34,353 nt of DNA, from contig JAUYAT010000042.1 in the NCBI GenBank assembly GCA_030693295.1, positions 1-34,353 on the forward strand, read 5' to 3'. Position 1 is the first letter of the stretch. The number at the start of each line of letters is the position of its first letter. A program made the position numbers and the translations under genes. Of the stretch, positions 13,785 to 21,354 are shown piece after piece. Source of the DNA: a bacterium. Its GTDB lineage: Bacteria > Patescibacteriota > Patescibacteriia > Patescibacteriales > VMTK01. Under the pieces are notes generated by a model. The model had not been told where the DNA came from. It did no database searches and worked only from the letters and a program-made list of their open reading frames with translations.

Positions 13785-13804
13785 ATTTTTAAAGATAAAA
13801 AATA

Positions 13805-13821
13805 AGGTTTTTAAAAAACCT
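13805..13821 (-). promoter_or_regulatory. Terminator-like leader hairpin before the dTTP operon
   Basis: AGGTTTTT pairs with AAAAACCT, and on the minus strand the hairpin is followed by TATTTTTTATC. It lies between the promoter at 13855-13883 and the dCMP deaminase start, and its 5' arm overlaps an AAGGAGG. It may act as an attenuator; the stem is AT-rich, so this is tentative. Confidence 0.35.
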
Positions 13822-13854
13822 CCTTAATTAAAGTTATCCACTTGAAGTATTTTT

Positions 13855-13883
13855 ATTCTACCAAATTTAAAAAAATAGGGCAA
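13855..13883 (-). promoter_or_regulatory. Promoter of the dTTP-synthesis operon
   Basis: On the minus strand TTGCCC (13883-13878) and TAGAAT (13860-13855) are 17 bp apart, about 70 bp before the dCMP deaminase start. Confidence 0.6.
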
Positions 13884-13902
13884 ATCAGAAAAAATCAAAA
13901 TA

Positions 13903-13929
13903 AAAACAACTCAATAATTGAGTTGTTTT
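13903..13929 (-). terminator. Terminator after rplA
   Basis: A perfect 12-bp stem (13903-13914 with 13918-13929) with a 3-nt loop ends in T4 on the minus strand, 19 bp past the rplA stop codon. Confidence 0.8.
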
Positions 13930-13947
13930 ATATAATACATGTAAAAT

Positions 13948-14619
13948 TTATATTGCTACTTTAATGCCCGGCCCCATTGACGAGCTGATGGCGATATTTT
14001 TAATATAAACGCCTTTTGAGCTTGATGGCTTGGCTTTTTTTATCGCTTCCAGCAAGGTTTGGTAATTTTCCAATAATTGTTTTGAATCAAAAGAAACTTT
14101 GCCGATTGCCGTATGGACATTGCCCGTATCATCGTTCTTAAAGCTCACCTTGCCTTTTTTAAGCTCCGCCACGGTCTTTGCCGGATTAACAGTCACCGTA
14201 TCGTTTTTGGGCGAAGGCATCAGCCCGCGAGTGCCTAAAATTTTCGCGATCGGCGCCAAACTCTTCATCATAGCCGGTTCCGCCACCGCGACTTGGAAAT
14301 CGGTTTTTTCGGTTTTTTTGATTTCCGCGATTAATTCTTCGCCGCCAACGTAATCGGCGCCGGCTTCTTTTACTTCTTTTTCTTTTCCCGGAGAAACAAA
14401 AGCGGCCACCTTGACGGTTTTGCCGGTGCCGTGAGGCAAATTGACAGCCGTCCTTACCTGCTGGTCGCCTTTGCGCGGATCAACGCCTAAGCGGAAATGA
14501 ATTTCAACCGAGGCGTCAAACTTGGTTTTTGACAGTTTTTTGGTTAGTTCAATCGCTTCTTCAATTGTATGAGCCTTGGTTTTATCAAACTCAACTTTTT
14601 TTTGTTCTTTTTTTGGCAT
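13948..14619 (-). CDS. rplA: 50S ribosomal protein L1
   Basis: A 223-aa protein close to the usual 225-235. The N-terminal 'AIELTKKLSKTKFDASVEIHFRLGVDPRKGDQQVR' and the central 'GTRGLMPSPKNDTVT' followed by 'FKNDDTGNVHTAIGKVSF' are diagnostic of L1. It forms the L1 stalk at the E site and in other bacteria represses its own operon by binding a leader hairpin. Last gene of secE-nusG-rplK-rplA; a GC-rich hairpin sits in the gap after rplK and a terminator follows. Confidence 0.96.
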   Translation of the reverse strand: MPKKEQKKVEFDKTKAHTIEEAIELTKKLSKTKFDASVEIHFRLGVDPRKGDQQVRTAVNLPHGTGKTVKVAAFVSPGKEKEVKEAGADYVGGEELIAEIKKTEKTDFQVAVAEPAMMKSLAPIAKILGTRGLMPSPKNDTVTVNPAKTVAELKKGKVSFKNDDTGNVHTAIGKVSFDSKQLLENYQTLLEAIKKAKPSSSKGVYIKNIAISSSMGPGIKVAI

Positions 14620-14626
14620 AATTTTC

Positions 14627-14660
14627 GTGGTGCAGGCGTCCGCCTCGGGCGGACTCCCAC
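14627..14660. repeat. GC-rich hairpin between rplK and rplA
   Basis: GTCCGCC (14638-14644) pairs with GGCGGAC (14648-14654), with an outer GTGG/CCAC pairing (14627-14630, 14657-14660). There is no T-run. It is either one of the scattered GC-rich palindromes of this genome or an L1-related regulatory hairpin; the sequence alone does not decide. Confidence 0.6.
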
Positions 14661-14688
14661 AAAATTAAATTAATAAAAAAATCTAAAA

Positions 14689-15111
14689 TTACTTAATCTC
14701 AATTCCCATCTGTCTGGCAGTTCCGGCGATAATTTTCATCGCCGCTTCTATGTCGTTAGCATTCAGGTCGGGCATTTTAATTTCGGCGATTTCTTTCAGT
14801 TGTTCTTTTGAAATTGAGCCGACTTTCTCAGTAAGCGGTTTGCCGGAGCCCTTTTTCAATTTGGCGTATTTTTTCAACAATTCCGCGGCTGGAGGAGTCT
14901 TCATTATAAAAGTATAACTCCTATCTTCGTAAACGGTGATTTCCACCGGCACGATATCGCCCATTTTATCCTTTGTAGCATCGTTGAATTTAGAGCAAAA
15001 TTCAGAAATATTCAAGCCATGCTGGCCCAAAGCAGGGCCGATTGGCGGCGCCGGATTGGCCTGGCCGCCGGGAATCTGCAATTTGATTTTGGTTAATATT
15101 TTTTTAGCCAT
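14689..15111 (-). CDS. rplK: 50S ribosomal protein L11
   Basis: A 140-aa protein of standard length. '[34 protein letters not shown]' is the conserved proline-rich N-terminus, and the C-terminal domain ends '[13 protein letters not shown]'. It is part of the GTPase-associated centre with 23S rRNA. It lies 28 bp after nusG in the usual bacterial order. Confidence 0.97.
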   Translation of the reverse strand: MAKKILTKIKLQIPGGQANPAPPIGPALGQHGLNISEFCSKFNDATKDKMGDIVPVEITVYEDRSYTFIMKTPPAAELLKKYAKLKKGSGKPLTEKVGSISKEQLKEIAEIKMPDLNANDIEAAMKIIAGTARQMGIEIK

Positions 15112-15139
15112 ATTTGTTGTAAATTTTTTAATGACTTAA

Positions 15140-15685
15140 TTATATCTTTTTTATTTGTAAAAAGTCCAGTTCCACCGGCGTTTCCCGCCCGAACATGGAA
15201 ACCAAGACTTTGATTTTTCCTTTTGCCTCGTCAATATCAACAACTTTGCCCTCAAGATTTTTAAAGGGGCCGTCTGTGATGCGGACCGGGGAATTGATTG
15301 AGACATCAATTTTAAACTTTGGCTCATCAACGCCCATCCGTTTTTGCAGGTCCTTTATTTCATTTTCAGAGATCGGGGTGGGGATGGTGCCTGTTCCGAT
15401 AAAGCCGGTTACATTGGGCGTATTCCTGACAACATACCACGAATCATCATTAACGATCATTTCAACCAAAACATAGCCGGGGAAGATTTTTTCTTCCACG
15501 ATTTTGCGCTTGCCGTTTTTTATCTTAATTTTTTTCTCTATCGGTATTAAAATATTAAAAATCTTGTCTTCCATGTCCATGGATTCAATTCTTTGCTTTA
15601 GGTTTTGAGACACATTCTCTTCATAGCCCGAGTAAGTGTGCAGAACATACCATCTGCGGCCTTGTTGTAAAATTTGTTTAGCCAT
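15140..15685 (-). CDS. nusG: Transcription termination/antitermination factor NusG
   Basis: A 181-aa protein. The NGN domain begins 'RRWYVLHTYSGYEENVSQNLKQRIE' and contains 'FPGYVLVEM' and 'VRNTPNVTGFIG'; the KOW domain holds 'VRITDGPFKNLEGKVVDID'. It binds RNA polymerase and, in most bacteria, couples it to Rho or the ribosome. Start codon is 6 bp after the secE stop. Confidence 0.97.
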   Translation of the reverse strand: MAKQILQQGRRWYVLHTYSGYEENVSQNLKQRIESMDMEDKIFNILIPIEKKIKIKNGKRKIVEEKIFPGYVLVEMIVNDDSWYVVRNTPNVTGFIGTGTIPTPISENEIKDLQKRMGVDEPKFKIDVSINSPVRITDGPFKNLEGKVVDIDEAKGKIKVLVSMFGRETPVELDFLQIKKI

Positions 15686-15691
15686 ATAAAT

Positions 15692-15874
15692 TTATTTTAT
15701 TATTAACTCAAGTCCGATTGTAAAAATGTAATCCAAAGCGCCTAAAAAAGCGGCGACAGCCAGGCTGATCCCGATTACGAGAAATGTGTAATTTTGGGTT
15801 TCTTTTTTTGTCGGCCAAGTTACTTTTTTCATTTCTTCTATTGAAGATTTAATATAGCCGGTTAATTTGTTCAT
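15692..15874 (-). CDS. secE: Preprotein translocase subunit SecE
   Basis: A 60-aa single-span SecE: the amphipathic 'SSIEEMKKVTWPTKKETQ' followed by one transmembrane helix (about residues 30-57). The short form is typical of most bacteria other than enterics. First gene of the operon with nusG, rplK and rplA. Confidence 0.93.
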   Translation of the reverse strand: MNKLTGYIKSSIEEMKKVTWPTKKETQNYTFLVIGISLAVAAFLGALDYIFTIGLELIIK

Positions 15875-15889
15875 ATAATTTTGTTAATT

Positions 15890-15910
15890 AAAAAACAGCC
15901 CCTCGGGGCC
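15890..15910 (-). promoter_or_regulatory. Terminator-like hairpin in the secE leader (possible attenuator)
   Basis: On the minus strand GGCCC pairs with GGGCT around a CGAG tetraloop, followed after G by six T residues. It lies between the promoter at 15939-15967 and the secE start codon, so any transcript of the operon must pass through it. Confidence 0.55.
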
Positions 15911-15938
15911 CTTGTTGTTATTTTATTCTTGTATTTAT

Positions 15939-15967
15939 ATAATACAGAACGGTTAAAAATCTGTCAA
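15939..15967 (-). promoter_or_regulatory. Promoter of secE-nusG-rplK-rplA
   Basis: On the minus strand a perfect TTGACA (15967-15962) and TATTAT (15944-15939) are 17 bp apart, the best sigma70-type match in the window. The predicted leader to secE is about 58 nt. Confidence 0.75.
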
Positions 15968-15979
15968 GAGGCGGCCGTA

Positions 15980-16009
15980 TTGTATAGCATTTGTTAAATA
16001 TGTTATAAT
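15980..16009 (+). promoter_or_regulatory. Extended -10 promoter for the gene at 16043
   Basis: TTGTAT (15980-15985) and TATAAT (16004-16009) are 18 bp apart with TG one base before the -10, the same TATGTTATAAT core as at 164-174 and 2261-2271. Confidence 0.6.
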
Positions 16010-16042
16010 ATAAACACGGTTAATCAAATAAAATTTATTAAA

Positions 16043-16408
16043 ATGCTAACTAACAACTTTGCTGTTTACGGCGTGAAAATTTTAGCGGAATTGGCGAGAG
16101 ATATTGTTTTTTTTCCTTTGTGGTGGTATTCCAAGGGGCTTGTTCAGTTATTGTTGAAATTAAAAGTTTTTTTGAAAAACAGGGAAAAATCCCTGGCTCT
16201 TTTGGTTTGGATTAAAAATATCCATAAGCCGATGTACGGCCAATATGATTGGCAGGGGATGCTGATCAGTTTTTTTATGCGGCTGTTCCAGATTATCGTA
16301 AGGGGCATCGCCATGCTGTTTTGGCTTGTTGTCGCTTTTGTGTTTTTTTGGATTTGGGTATTATTGCCGCTCTTTGTGATATACGAAATTGTTTATCAAC
16401 TAATATAA
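16043..16408 (+). CDS. Small integral membrane protein, 121 aa
   Basis: No family recognised. It has a hydrophobic/aromatic N-terminal segment (about residues 10-45), a basic loop with 'HKPMYGQYDWQG', and one or two strongly hydrophobic C-terminal helices rich in Phe/Trp (about residues 75-118). It is the first gene after an extended -10 promoter, 101 bp before the membrane-tethered Clp-like gene with a REPIN between them, so a joint membrane role is plausible but inferred. No Shine-Dalgarno; the leader is A/T-rich. Confidence 0.7.
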   Translation: MLTNNFAVYGVKILAELARDIVFFPLWWYSKGLVQLLLKLKVFLKNREKSLALLVWIKNIHKPMYGQYDWQGMLISFFMRLFQIIVRGIAMLFWLVVAFVFFWIWVLLPLFVIYEIVYQLI

Positions 16409-16428
16409 TTCTAATTCGCTCTTCCTCT

Positions 16429-16501
16429 TGTCATTCCCGCGAAAGCGGGAATCCAGATTTTACTCGCTTAACCCTGGATTCCCGCTTTCGCGGGAATGAC
16501 A
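16429..16501. repeat. REPIN-like inverted repeat doublet, copy 3
   Basis: Two inverted copies of the TGTCATTCCCGCGAAAGCGG hairpin flank an 18-bp spacer. The element ends 8 bp before the start codon of the Clp-like gene and occupies its ribosome-binding region; the arrangement matches the copy at 11299-11371. Confidence 0.9.
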
Positions 16502-16509
16502 GAAATGAA

Positions 16510-19299
16510 ATGACAGAAGAAACCAAACAACAAACAACTCAATTCATCATCTGTCCCGTTTGCGAAGGCGCGGGAAAGAAAAAATTCGGCCTGCCGTGCC
16601 CTAATTGCGGCGGCATCGGCTTGGGCGCGCATGACCGCGGGCAGTTTTATTATTGGGGTTTTAATTTAGGCAAAGCGGTTATAAAATTAAGCCATTTAAA
16701 AAGAAAAGCGAATTTAATAATAAATTTCACGGCTTTCGTAATCAGTTTGACCGGCTTGGGGGCGCTGTTATTTTGGCTTTGGCAAATCAAACAATCAGGC
16801 AAGGCGGACATTGAGGATTTTTTCTTCTGGAGCGAAAAACATTGGCTGTTGTTTATTTTTTGGCTGAGTATGATAGCCGCGATGTTTGTCGCCTACCGGC
16901 TGAGCGAAGAAGAAGCTTCAAAGCAGAAAATAAAGAAAATCAAATACGGCGAGAAAGACAATCCGGCGGATTTCCCGAACAACTGGAACGAATTGAAAAG
17001 ATCGCGCGGCAAATTCAAGATTGAGGTTTCCCTCGGATTCAGCCGCGAAGCCATGGAAATTGTTGAAAGAGCTTTTGTTTTAGCCGATTCAGCCGGTCAC
17101 AAGGAAGTAAAAGCAATGCATTTGTTTTTCAGTTTATTCAACAGCAATGAAGCCATGGCGCTTTTTTCGCGGCTTAACATTGATATCGGCCAGCTGATTA
17201 AAAAAATAAAAAGGCAATTGGCCTTGGCGGAGCCGGGCGCCGGCAGAACGGAATTATCCAACGAAATTAAAGAGGTTTTTGTCAACGCTTATTTAGACGC
17301 CCGTAATTTGGGACAGAAAAAAGTAAAAGCGATAAACTTTATATTGCCGTGCATGGCAGGCGATAAAAATTTAAGCGAAATTTTATACGATTTGGAAATA
17401 GACCGCGATAAAATCAATAACGCGATCCAATGGTTTTTGATTAACGACCGCCTGATTGAAAATTACCGGCTTTACCGCAAGGCGGCGCGCTATAAGCCGG
17501 CGTCAAGCATGGACAGGGCCTATACGGCGGTCGCGACGCCGGTTTTAAATCATTTCGCGCGCGATCTGACGATAGCGGCGAAATGGGGGCGGCTTGAACT
17601 TTGCGTGGGGCGGGATAATGAAATTGAAAAAATTTTTCAAGCCATGGAAAGCGGACAGTCAGGAGTGATTTTAACCGGCCCCGAAGGAGTCGGCAAAAGA
17701 GCCGTAATCGGCGGCATAGCGCAATTGATGGTGGAGGAAGATGTGCCTGAAATATTGCGAGACAAAAGATTGGTTGAGCTGGATGTGGCCCGTTTGTTAA
17801 GCGGCGCCGCGCCGGCCCAGGCCGAGGAAAGATTGCTAATCGCCATTGACGAAGTTATAAAAGCGGGCAATATTATTCTTTATATAGACAATATTGAGAA
17901 TCTTATCGGCATAACCGCCGGCGCGGAAGAAAGTTTGGATTTGTCGGAAGTGTTGGCCGGCGCTTTGGAGAGAAGAAGTTTTTACTGCTTGGCGTCAGCC
18001 ACAAACCGGAATTACGCGAAATACATAGAAGACAAGCCCCTTGGCAATGTTATGTCAAAAGTGGAGATTGAAGAGCCGGCCGCCAACCAGGCGATTCAGA
18101 TAATTGAAAGCAAGACTGGCGCGCTGGAAAGCAAATACAAAGTTTATTTTTCCTATAACGCGATTGAAAGCGCGGTTAAATTGGCTTCAAAGTATATCCA
18201 TGACAAATACTTGCCCGCCAAAGCGGTTGATATTCTGGAATCAGTCGCCGTTAAAGCGTCTAAAACAAAGGGCGCGGACACCAAGGGCGCAGGCGCGATG
18301 ATAACGGAAAATGACGTCGCCAAAATTATCAGCGAAATTACCCGTATTCCCATAACCAAAGTAACCGAGAAAGAAAGCCAAACATTGCTAAATTTGGAAA
18401 ACCTCATCCATGAGCGCATGGTAGATCAGGAAGAAGCGGTTAAGATGGTTGCCGCCAGCTTAAGGCGCGCCAGAGCCGAGCTCAGGGAGGGGAAGCGGCC
18501 GATTGCCAATTTTCTCTTTTTGGGCCCGACCGGCGTCGGCAAAACCGAATTGGCAAAAACCGTTTCGGAAGTTTATTTCGGCAAAGAAGATTATATGATC
18601 CGTCTTGATATGAGCGAATACCAGAATAAAGACAGCATAGATAAAATGCTCGGCAACGCCGATGGCGCGCGCGGCTACTTGACCGAAGCGGTGCGCAAAG
18701 CGCCTTTTTCCCTGGTGCTTTTGGACGAGTTTGAAAAAGCCCATCCTGATATTTTAAACTTGTTTTTGCAGGTGATGGACGACGGCCGCTTGACCGACGG
18801 ACAGGGCAGAACGATTGATTTTACCAACAGCATTATCATAGCCACTTCAAACGCCGGCGCGCTCTTTATTCAGGAACAGCTTGCCGGCGGCGGCGAGTCA
18901 AGCGAACATAAAATAGAGCAAATCAAAGAAACGCTGATTAACGAGCATTTGAACAAAATATTAAGGCCGGAGCTGATCAATCGCTTTGACGGAGTAATCG
19001 TGTTCAAACCGCTGTCAATGGAGGATGTGGTCGCGATAACCAAGCTGATGCTTAATAAAATAGGGGAAATGCTGAAAATTAAGGGAATCGGCTTAAGATG
19101 CGAAGAGGAAGGCGCGCGCAAATTGGCCGCGGAAGGGTTTGACCCCAAGTTCGGCGCCAGGCCGCTGCGCCGATTGCTCCAGGAAAAGATTTACGACAAT
19201 ATCGCCAATAAAATTTTAGCCGATGAATTAAAAAGGCGCGACACGATCGTGATCGGCGCCGATGCCGAGATATCAGTGGAGAAGAGGAAAGAATTATGA
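16510..19299 (+). CDS. Membrane-tethered Clp-type (Hsp100) double AAA+ ATPase with N-terminal zinc finger
   Basis: A 929-aa protein. Residues 15-37 hold two CxxCxGxG-type pairs (C15, C18, C30, C33), like half a DnaJ zinc finger. Two transmembrane helices follow (about 66-90 and 107-127), then a Clp_N-like double repeat (about 170-300), D1 and D2 AAA+ domains and a ClpB_D2-small C-terminus. D1 is degenerate: Walker A GPEGVGKR (390-397, Arg for Thr/Ser) and Walker B Y-I-D460-N461 (Asn for catalytic Glu). D2 is canonical: GPTGVGKT (672-679), L-D739-E740. No long coiled-coil M-domain is seen in D1, unlike ClpB. The frame is open upstream to 16249, but that part is the neighbouring gene's shadow plus REPIN sequence, so MTEETKQQ is taken as the start. 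A membrane-bound unfoldase role is inferred. It overlaps the next gene by 4 bp. Confidence 0.85.
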   Translation: MTEETKQQTTQFIICPVCEGAGKKKFGLPCPNCGGIGLGAHDRGQFYYWGFNLGKAVIKLSHLKRKANLIINFTAFVISLTGLGALLFWLWQIKQSGKADIEDFFFWSEKHWLLFIFWLSMIAAMFVAYRLSEEEASKQKIKKIKYGEKDNPADFPNNWNELKRSRGKFKIEVSLGFSREAMEIVERAFVLADSAGHKEVKAMHLFFSLFNSNEAMALFSRLNIDIGQLIKKIKRQLALAEPGAGRTELSNEIKEVFVNAYLDARNLGQKKVKAINFILPCMAGDKNLSEILYDLEIDRDKINNAIQWFLINDRLIENYRLYRKAARYKPASSMDRAYTAVATPVLNHFARDLTIAAKWGRLELCVGRDNEIEKIFQAMESGQSGVILTGPEGVGKRAVIGGIAQLMVEEDVPEILRDKRLVELDVARLLSGAAPAQAEERLLIAIDEVIKAGNIILYIDNIENLIGITAGAEESLDLSEVLAGALERRSFYCLASATNRNYAKYIEDKPLGNVMSKVEIEEPAANQAIQIIESKTGALESKYKVYFSYNAIESAVKLASKYIHDKYLPAKAVDILESVAVKASKTKGADTKGAGAMITENDVAKIISEITRIPITKVTEKESQTLLNLENLIHERMVDQEEAVKMVAASLRRARAELREGKRPIANFLFLGPTGVGKTELAKTVSEVYFGKEDYMIRLDMSEYQNKDSIDKMLGNADGARGYLTEAVRKAPFSLVLLDEFEKAHPDILNLFLQVMDDGRLTDGQGRTIDFTNSIIIATSNAGALFIQEQLAGGGESSEHKIEQIKETLINEHLNKILRPELINRFDGVIVFKPLSMEDVVAITKLMLNKIGEMLKIKGIGLRCEEEGARKLAAEGFDPKFGARPLRRLLQEKIYDNIANKILADELKRRDTIVIGADAEISVEKRKEL

Positions 19300-20369
19300 C
19301 TTATTATATAATAATTTTTATCTGCGCTTTGCTTCTTTCAATTATCTTTACTTTGTTGGTAAAGAACTTCGCGATTAGGCGCGGTATTGTCGACAAGCCG
19401 GATTTGGACAGGAAAATTCACCGAACCGCGACGCCATTGCTCGGAGGAATGGCTATTTTTTTGTCGTTTTTTCTTGTTTTGTATTTTGTCCGCGGCAAAC
19501 TTTTAGCCGGTGATTTGGAGGCGCGCCATTGGCTGGGATTTTTTGCCGGCGCCTGCTTTTTGATGATCGGCGGATTTTTGGACGATAAATACAGTTTAAA
19601 GCCGAAACAGCAGATTATTTTTCCCATTTTGGCCATTATCGCCGTAATTATCAACGGAGTCGGCATTGAAAAAATAACCAACCCTTTCGGCGGGCTTATC
19701 TATCTTGACCAATGGCGGATTCCCGTGATGGATTGGGGAGGCGGCATGCGTTATTTCATGGTTTTGGCCGACGGCTTTGCTGTTCTTTGGCTTATGGGCA
19801 TGATGTACACCACGAAATTGTTGGACGGAGTTGACGGCTTGGTAACGGGCGTTGCCGCCATCGGCGGAATTATTATATTTTTATTCACGATGACCACGAA
19901 ATATTTTCAGCCGGATATCGGCTTGGCCGCCTTGATTTTTGCCGGCGCCTGCCTCGGTTTTTTGATTTTTAACTGGCATCCGGCAAAAATATTCTTGGGC
20001 GAGGGCGGCTCTTTGCTTCCGGGCTATATTTTGGGGGTGTTGGCCATAATTTCCGGCGGAAAAATCGCCATCGCCCTGCTGGTAATGGGCATTCCGATAA
20101 TGGATGTCGTTTGGACGATTTTAAGGCGGACGGCACAAGGCAAAAATCCTTTCGCCTTCGCCGATAAGATGCATCTTCATCACCGCTTTTTAGCCATAGG
20201 GCTTACTCAGCGGCAAACCGCGATAATCTATTATTTTTTAGCCGGCGGCTTTGGCTTGAGCGCCCTGTTCCTGCAGTCGGCCAGCAAGCTGTTCGCTTTA
20301 GCCGTTTTAATTTTACTGATGCTTTTAATAGTAATTGGGTTTACTTATTTTACCAAGAAAGTGGAATAA
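19296..20369 (+). CDS. Undecaprenyl-phosphate phosphosugar transferase, WecA/TagO/MraY family
   Basis: A 357-aa polytopic protein (about 10 helices) of the GT4 phospho-N-acetylhexosamine transferase family: 'RKIHRTATPLLGGMAIF', 'GGFLDDKYSLKPKQQ' (Mg-binding DD), 'TKLLDGVDGL', 'FNWHPAKIFLGEGGS' and 'MHLHHRF' (the His-rich loop). It attaches a sugar phosphate to undecaprenyl phosphate to start a cell-surface polymer. The HLHHRF loop favours WecA/TagO over MraY. At residue 236 the usual catalytic Asp of 'GD-x-G' is Glu (FLGEGGS), which may be normal for this lineage. Its ATG overlaps the stop of the Clp-like gene (ATGA), so they are translationally coupled. Confidence 0.85.
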   Translation: MTYYIIIFICALLLSIIFTLLVKNFAIRRGIVDKPDLDRKIHRTATPLLGGMAIFLSFFLVLYFVRGKLLAGDLEARHWLGFFAGACFLMIGGFLDDKYSLKPKQQIIFPILAIIAVIINGVGIEKITNPFGGLIYLDQWRIPVMDWGGGMRYFMVLADGFAVLWLMGMMYTTKLLDGVDGLVTGVAAIGGIIIFLFTMTTKYFQPDIGLAALIFAGACLGFLIFNWHPAKIFLGEGGSLLPGYILGVLAIISGGKIAIALLVMGIPIMDVVWTILRRTAQGKNPFAFADKMHLHHRFLAIGLTQRQTAIIYYFLAGGFGLSALFLQSASKLFALAVLILLMLLIVIGFTYFTKKVE

Positions 20370-20384
20370 ATTATAAAAATCAAT

Positions 20385-20417
20385 AAAAAAAGGCGCCGAG
20401 TTTTGCGTGCTCGGCGC
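20385..20417 (-). terminator. Terminator for the 217-aa gene (minus), possibly shared
   Basis: An 8-bp stem (20393-20400 with 20410-20417) has a T-run on the minus strand (20391-20385). On the plus strand it lies 23 bp after the WecA-like gene but has few T residues after it, so it serves mainly the minus strand. Confidence 0.7.
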
Positions 20418-20430
20418 GATTTGTTCGTCT

Positions 20431-21084
20431 TTAAATAAATTTTATTAATAAATTAAGATCCCTTCTTAATTTTTCACCTCCTTTTTTAGCCAGTTTATAA
20501 TTAGTTGAGAAAATAATCGGTTTTGGCGGTTTTAGATAAAATACTTTTTGTTCCTCCGGAACATACTCTTCGTTAATTTTATCGTAGTCTATTTTGCGGA
20601 AAGTGTCTTCTCCTAAAGTTTTTTTTAAAATTGAAAAAACAAACGGTTTTACGGAGGCGACAAATTGCCTTTCCCTTTCTTTTTGCCCGTATGAAATAAT
20701 TGGCAAAATTAAGGAGCTTAACGCGAAAATTCTTCTTAACAAATTTAAATTTGTATTTGTCGCCAAGCGGCAAATTTCGCTTGTCTGGCCAGGGAATTCA
20801 AGCCCAAAAATCTTTTCCACCGAAAGAAATTCCCCTTTCTTTTTATGGGTTATGCCGATTGTTCCCCAAATTTCCTGTTTATAATATGCTCCAAACAGGA
20901 TATCCGGGATAACAATTAATTCCCCATTTCCAGTAAGGATTTGTTTATCCCTGTAAACACAAGAACAAAATAAATTTAATTTTTTTGTTTCCTCCCTTTC
21001 TTCTGTTTTTACTCTTTTTATCAATAATGTGTTTTTCATTGTTTCTTTAGAAAACATTTTTTGGCGCAAAGTAGAAGCATCCAT
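20431..21084 (-). CDS. Hypothetical protein, 217 aa; weak resemblance to GNAT/acyl-amino-acid synthase fold
   Basis: No family assigned with confidence. The central 'EICRLATNTN' preceded by 'KIFGLEFPG', and followed by a helical stretch with 'SYGQKERERQFVASVKP', is reminiscent of the 'E-x-x-R-L-x-[VT]-x-P' core of GNAT-like autoinducer and N-acyl amino acid synthases. The order of strands and helices fits, but no acyl-CoA loop motif is obvious. The C-terminus is basic (KKGGEKLRRDLN). A clear Shine-Dalgarno (AAGGAG) lies 8 bases before ATG 21084. It is a single gene in opposite orientation to its neighbours, with its own terminator. Confidence 0.6.
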   Translation of the reverse strand: MDASTLRQKMFSKETMKNTLLIKRVKTEEREETKKLNLFCSCVYRDKQILTGNGELIVIPDILFGAYYKQEIWGTIGITHKKKGEFLSVEKIFGLEFPGQTSEICRLATNTNLNLLRRIFALSSLILPIISYGQKERERQFVASVKPFVFSILKKTLGEDTFRKIDYDKINEEYVPEEQKVFYLKPPKPIIFSTNYKLAKKGGEKLRRDLNLLIKFI

Positions 21085-21213
21085 GCCAATTTCTCCTTTT
21101 TTATTTTTTATTAATCTAATAAAGAAGGATTCGCCATGCCTCTCCTCGCCACTTTCTATAATTATTATTTTAATCTAAGCAGGTGACGCTTTTTTTGCCG
21201 TCTTTATGCCTTA

Positions 21214-21241
21214 TTGTCAAAGGTCGTTAGAATGTTATAAT
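21214..21241 (+). promoter_or_regulatory. Extended -10 promoter upstream of the dus gene
   Basis: TTGTCA (21214-21219) and TATAAT (21236-21241) are 16 bp apart with TG before the -10. The dus start is 113 bp downstream, leaving a long leader in which I see no gene. The rest of 21085-21354 holds nothing recognised. Confidence 0.5.
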
Positions 21242-21354
21242 TTATCATTAATCAAAATTTTTGTCAAGGGTTAGTCTTGTCTTGTAAAGGGGAAATAGAA
21301 ATGTCCTGTCTGCTAATTTTTGCGCCATAAATGAAAATATGATAAATTATAATT

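Noticed and set aside
16249-16509. N-terminal extension of the Clp-like protein (frame open from 16249).
   Set aside because: The stretch is the out-of-frame shadow of the small membrane-protein gene followed by translated REPIN DNA (SCHSRESGNPD); the protein more plausibly begins at 16510.
21348-21353. TATAAT directly before the dus start codon as its promoter.
   Set aside because: It is one base from the ATG, so transcription would start inside the gene; the extended -10 at 21236 is a better candidate.
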